From Chitinophaga filiformis (GTDB taxonomy: Bacteria; Bacteroidota; Bacteroidia; Chitinophagales; Chitinophagaceae), in contig NZ_JAKIRP010000001.1 of NCBI RefSeq assembly GCF_021646545.1, positions 1,426,001 to 1,490,000 on the forward strand: a DNA stretch of 64,000 nt, written 5' to 3'. Each line of letters starts with the position of its first letter. The first letter of the stretch is position 1. The notes under the pieces were generated by a model. That model ran no database searches. It saw nothing but the letters and a program-made list of their open reading frames with translations, and was not told the DNA's origin. Shown here piece by piece: positions 61,278 to 64,000 of this stretch. The translations under genes and the position numbers were made by a program.

Positions 61278-61285
61278 CAAATTTA
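61278..61285 (-). promoter_or_regulatory. -7 promoter element of the lptF/G-type gene
   Basis: The minus strand reads TAAATTTG, a TAnnTTTG match 58 bases upstream of the ATG. A TTG about 22 bases upstream is weakly placed for -33. Confidence 0.4.
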
Positions 61286-61372
61286 ATATCATTTACGAAA
61301 GTGATATCAAGTAAGAATTAAAATTACAGTTAAATTTCGCCTGAATGGGACCTGCCGGCGTAAATTTATGGG

Positions 61373-61984
61373 ATGGAAATAATTTCACTGACAGCAGCAG
61401 AACAGGCGCTCGTAGTTAATGCGGATTGGTTATATCTGAAAAACAATGTTTTACAGAAAGTAATGACCTTGATGGGGCAGTTACAACAGGTGTTGGAAGC
61501 GCAACCTGAAACAAAAACATTTCCTTTTCCGGAGCACACGCTGCAGGCGGGAGGTAAAATATCCCGTGGAGAGCGGTACAAGGAATTGCCCTATATCATA
61601 CTGGATTATCCCCGGTTTTTCAGCAGGGACAATATTTTCGCATTCCGCACCATGTTCTGGTGGGGACATTACTTCGTTGCTACCCTGCATCTGGCAGGGG
61701 AGGAGAAGGAGAAGTACAGTGACGCAATTGCATCGGCCTGGCAGCAGCTGGCAGAGCATCAGTTTCAGGTCTACCTTCAGGAAGACCCCTGGCATCACGA
61801 TTTAGAAAATGGGAATTACAAATTAATATCAGCCATACCGGTACTGGAATTCAAGCAGCTGATCGCCCGGCGTTCTTTTATTAAACTTGCTAAACCTTAT
61901 AGTTTTGAAGAATGGGGAAAGATAGTTCCGGAGGTAGTAAGAGATTATGCTCTTTTGCTACAGGTACTTGTCAATACTGACTGA
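61373..61984 (+). CDS. Conserved protein of unknown function
   Basis: I do not recognise this 203-residue protein. It has a helical N-terminal segment (AADWLY/LQKVMTLMGQLQQVL), then RGERYKELPYIILDYPRFF and MFWWGHYFVATLHL, and is free of signal peptide or membrane segments. The motif spread and conserved-looking aromatic residues suggest an enzyme or scaffold particular to Bacteroidota. It is convergent with the START-like gene, with stops four bases apart. Confidence 0.75.
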   Translation: MEIISLTAAEQALVVNADWLYLKNNVLQKVMTLMGQLQQVLEAQPETKTFPFPEHTLQAGGKISRGERYKELPYIILDYPRFFSRDNIFAFRTMFWWGHYFVATLHLAGEEKEKYSDAIASAWQQLAEHQFQVYLQEDPWHHDLENGNYKLISAIPVLEFKQLIARRSFIKLAKPYSFEEWGKIVPEVVRDYALLLQVLVNTD

Positions 61985-61988
61985 CCGG

Positions 61989-62369
61989 TTAGTTACCTAT
62001 CCTGTGGAAAAGGTCTTTCACCTGGTAATCCCACAATTGACTCTGGTCGGCTATCTCTTTCTTTTCTGCAAAATCTTTAACGATCAGTATTGTTTCATTG
62101 GTCACTTCGGAGATCTGTATGCGAAATTCAAAGAATTCTTCCTTGGGCGCATGTTTCCAATGCAGACGGATAAATTCATCTTCTTCCTGTTCCAGCACTT
62201 CTGCCTCTTCAGTGGAACCATTCCATGAAAAGGAGAAAACGCTGTCCCTGTAATCTACTTTATCTGCGAACCACTCCTGTAGACCTGCGGGGGTGGAAAG
62301 GAATTCGTATAAGATACTTGGTGAGCACCGTACCGGATATTCCAACTCATATTGCACTTTCTTAGACAT
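61989..62369 (-). CDS. START-like / SRPBCC superfamily protein
   Basis: The 126-residue protein resembles the SRPBCC helix-grip fold: a first strand KVQYELEYPVRCSPSILYEFL, then GLQEWFADKV, a run of beta-strands and a C-terminal helix DYQVKDLFHRIG. It matches the START-like family frequent in Bacteroidota and may bind a hydrophobic ligand. It is monogenic and faces rpoD upstream in divergent orientation. Confidence 0.78.
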   Translation of the reverse strand: MSKKVQYELEYPVRCSPSILYEFLSTPAGLQEWFADKVDYRDSVFSFSWNGSTEEAEVLEQEEDEFIRLHWKHAPKEEFFEFRIQISEVTNETILIVKDFAEKKEIADQSQLWDYQVKDLFHRIGN

Positions 62370-62732
62370 CGCTCAAGTAATTAGTAAATCAATAGCATCT
62401 GGCTGCAATTATAGAAAATTATTTATTCTGTCAAAATTATTTTGCAATTTTTTTTAATAATTGACGAAAATCTTGTACACTTTATAAATAACAATTCTAT
62501 TAGGAAAATAATGAATACATTAGCAATCTGCACGGTTTGTTTTCACGGCTTTTTGTAGGAAAATCCTAATTTGAAGGTTCCAATAATAAGTTGTGAATGA
62601 TGAAACGTTTTTGCTTGAAAATGGTTTAATAACCAATTATTTTTTTTGGGAGCTATCTAAAAAAACTTATTTTTGTCTGGCATTCATCAAATAGGGTAAC
62701 ATTTTATTAACCTGTAACTGTTCCGATTCTTT
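62370..62732. other. Intergenic region with rpoD promoter
   Basis: The 363 bases are very AT-rich and have no gene. They contain the rpoD promoter at 62645-62675, a short palindrome TAGGA-AAA-TCCTA at 62556-62568, and a TTGAC/TATAAA pair near 62461-62486 that looks like an E. coli-type promoter but may be coincidence. Confidence 0.5.
62645..62675 (+). promoter_or_regulatory. Promoter of rpoD
   Basis: TTTG at 62645-62648 is followed by exactly 19 bases and then TATTTTTG at 62668-62675, a perfect match to the Bacteroidota promoter. The ATG at 62733 gives a leader of about 50 bases. Confidence 0.9.
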
Positions 62733-63608
62733 ATGTCAATGCGCCAACTCAAAATCACGAAATCCATCACGAATAGGGAATCCCAGTCCCTGGAAAAGTA
62801 TCTGCAGGAAATTGGGAAGGTGGATTTAATTACTCCGGAGGAAGAAGTGAACCTGGCTATCCGCATTAAGCAGGGGGATCAGAGAGCGCTGGAAAAGCTT
62901 ACCAAAGCTAACCTCCGTTTTGTGGTGTCTGTTGCAAAGCAGTATCAGAACCAGGGTTTATCGCTCAGTGACCTGATCAATGAGGGTAATCTGGGCCTCA
63001 TCAAAGCTGCACAGCGTTTTGACGAAACCCGCGGGTTTAAGTTCATTTCCTATGCTGTATGGTGGATCCGCCAGTCTATTCTGCAGGCATTGGCAGAACA
63101 GAGCCGTATCGTACGTCTGCCGCTGAACAAAGTGGGTTTGAGCAATAAGATCAGCAAGGCATATTCTCAACTGGAACAGGAATTTGAAAGAGAGCCGTCT
63201 CCGGACGAACTGGCCACCATCCTCGAGATCAACACGGAAGAAGTAGAAGCCACTTTAGGGGTTGCTGCCCGTCACGTATCCATGGATGCTCCGTTCATTG
63301 ACGGTGAAGACAACTCTCTGCTGGATGTACTCGCTAATCCGAATGCAGTAAATGCAGATGAAGAGCTGGACCACCACGATTCACTGCGCCGCGAAATAGA
63401 ACGTTCTTTGTCTACGCTTACAGACAGGCAGAAAGATGTAATCATCCTGTACTTCGGTATTGCTGTTGAGCATCCTATGTCACTGGAAGATATCGGCGAG
63501 AAATTTGGCCTGACACGTGAAAGGGTACGTCAGATCAAAGACAAGGCGATCACAAAGCTGCGTACCACTTCCCGCAGTAAACTGCTGAGGAATTACCTGG
63601 GAAGTTGA
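62733..63608 (+). CDS. rpoD: Primary RNA polymerase sigma factor (sigma-70 type)
   Basis: The 291-residue protein is the short primary sigma found in Bacteroidota. It has region 1.2 ([12 protein letters not shown]), region 2 ([54 protein letters not shown]) contacting the -7 box, region 3 and region 4 with [13 protein letters not shown] and [18 protein letters not shown] contacting the -33 box. Region 1.1 is absent. It is bounded by its own promoter and the ffh gene. Confidence 0.96.
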   Translation: MSMRQLKITKSITNRESQSLEKYLQEIGKVDLITPEEEVNLAIRIKQGDQRALEKLTKANLRFVVSVAKQYQNQGLSLSDLINEGNLGLIKAAQRFDETRGFKFISYAVWWIRQSILQALAEQSRIVRLPLNKVGLSNKISKAYSQLEQEFEREPSPDELATILEINTEEVEATLGVAARHVSMDAPFIDGEDNSLLDVLANPNAVNADEELDHHDSLRREIERSLSTLTDRQKDVIILYFGIAVEHPMSLEDIGEKFGLTRERVRQIKDKAITKLRTTSRSKLLRNYLGS

Positions 63609-63740
63609 TTACAATCGTTTTCAAGGTAGTGATAGCATAAAAAATTAAGAACTTTATATAAGAGAAAGGTGAATATCGGGCAGATATTCACCTTTTTTCG
63701 TTATTTGCGGCCTTCTGGTGGTTTAGAAGTTACTTTATAT

Positions 63741-63748
63741 TATTTTTG
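63741..63748 (+). promoter_or_regulatory. -7 promoter element of ffh
   Basis: TATTTTTG is a perfect TAnnTTTG box 69 bases upstream of the ffh ATG. The -33 region is weak. Confidence 0.55.
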
Positions 63749-63816
63749 CAACCCCTGAAGCTATGAGTCCGCACAGGACGGATAGCAGAACGGCAAAAAA
63801 TTAAACAAGAACAAAA

Positions 63817-64000
63817 ATGTTTGAATCATTATCAGAGCGGCTCGACTCGGCGTTTAAACAACTGAAAGGCGAAGGCCGTATCAGTGAGATCAATGTAGCT
63901 TCTACAGTGAAAGAAATACGCCGGGCGCTGGTAGATGCTGATGTTAACTATAAAATTGCAAAGGATTTTACAGACCGTGTAAGGGAGAAAGCCCTGGGCG
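63817..64000 (+). CDS. ffh: Signal recognition particle protein Ffh (partial)
   Basis: The window ends 61 codons into this gene. The N-domain reads FESLSERLDSAFKQLKGEG and EIRRALVDADVNYKIAKDF, the expected start of Ffh, the SRP GTPase that binds signal sequences. The ATG at 63817 is preceded by an AT-rich leader. The GTPase and methionine-rich M domains lie beyond the window. Confidence 0.93.
   Translation, partial: MFESLSERLDSAFKQLKGEGRISEINVASTVKEIRRALVDADVNYKIAKDFTDRVREKALG

Noticed and set aside
62461..62490. E. coli-type sigma-70 promoter upstream of rpoD
   Set aside because: TTGAC and TATAAA are about 17 bases apart, but the region is very AT-rich and the Bacteroidota-type promoter at 62645-62675 is a better match for this host.

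Overview
The window comes from a member of the Bacteroidota, most likely Chitinophagaceae (Chitinophaga-like). The evidence is internal: a fused LpxC-FabZ protein, a PorX-type (receiver plus PglZ) regulator of the type IX secretion system (T9SS), a secreted protein with a gliding-motility/T9SS type B C-terminal domain, an Oar-like TonB-dependent receptor, a short primary sigma factor (291 aa), and promoters that fit the Bacteroidota form TTTG-N19-TAnnTTTG rather than the E. coli form. Moderate GC and dense packing fit a free-living soil or water species. No insertion sequence, prophage, integrase, CRISPR array or rRNA was seen.

Layout. 1-5.6 kb: truncated alanine dehydrogenase and tsaE (minus), then a copper-type P-ATPase and recQ (plus). 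5.6-16.4 kb: a long minus-strand block with an oxidoreductase, a HerA-like ATPase, a GroES-like protein, a metallo-hydrolase, an Atg22/UMF1-like transporter, an ABC ATPase, and the lipid A genes lpxA, lpxC-fabZ and lpxD behind an HD phosphohydrolase. 16.6-24.6 kb: porX, two small genes, three tandem paralogous lipoproteins, a helix-hairpin-helix protein, an acyl-CoA dehydrogenase and a GapN-like dehydrogenase (plus). 25-29 kb: the tig-clpP-clpX proteostasis cluster and tRNA-Leu. 29-33.8 kb: an unusual ureohydrolase, a 22-bp repeat cluster, and an AraC-M20 hydrolase-MFS operon. 34-43 kb: small proteins, a gamma-glutamyltransferase-like enzyme, the Oar-like receptor, an amino acid permease and a GNAT enzyme. 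43-50 kb: tRNA-Ala, the T9SS cargo protein, a TPR histidine kinase, and an HxlR/SDR divergent pair. 50.4-56 kb: five co-directional genes (E1/ThiF-like enzyme, LuxI/FeeM-like acyltransferase, 7TMR-DISM histidine kinase, receiver-kinase, receiver). 56-64 kb: exported superoxide dismutase, a lipid-linked glycosyltransferase, PAP2 phosphatase, LptF/LptG-type permease, a START-like protein, rpoD, and the start of ffh.

How the parts fit. Envelope biogenesis dominates: lipid A synthesis, LPS export, a possible lipid A modifier (glycosyltransferase plus PAP2), T9SS control and a T9SS substrate. The most novel-looking assembly is the five-gene cluster at 50.4-56.1 kb. It pairs an adenylating E1-like enzyme and a small-molecule acyltransferase-like protein with a 7TM sensor kinase and two receiver proteins, and reads as a possible signal synthesis and perception module. 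Other points worth checking are the lipoprotein triplet, two candidate small RNAs, a nested hairpin upstream of the PAP2 gene, and active-site substitutions in the GapN-like and ureohydrolase proteins. Gene boundaries are generally secure. Functions of several small proteins and all RNA calls are inference from sequence alone.
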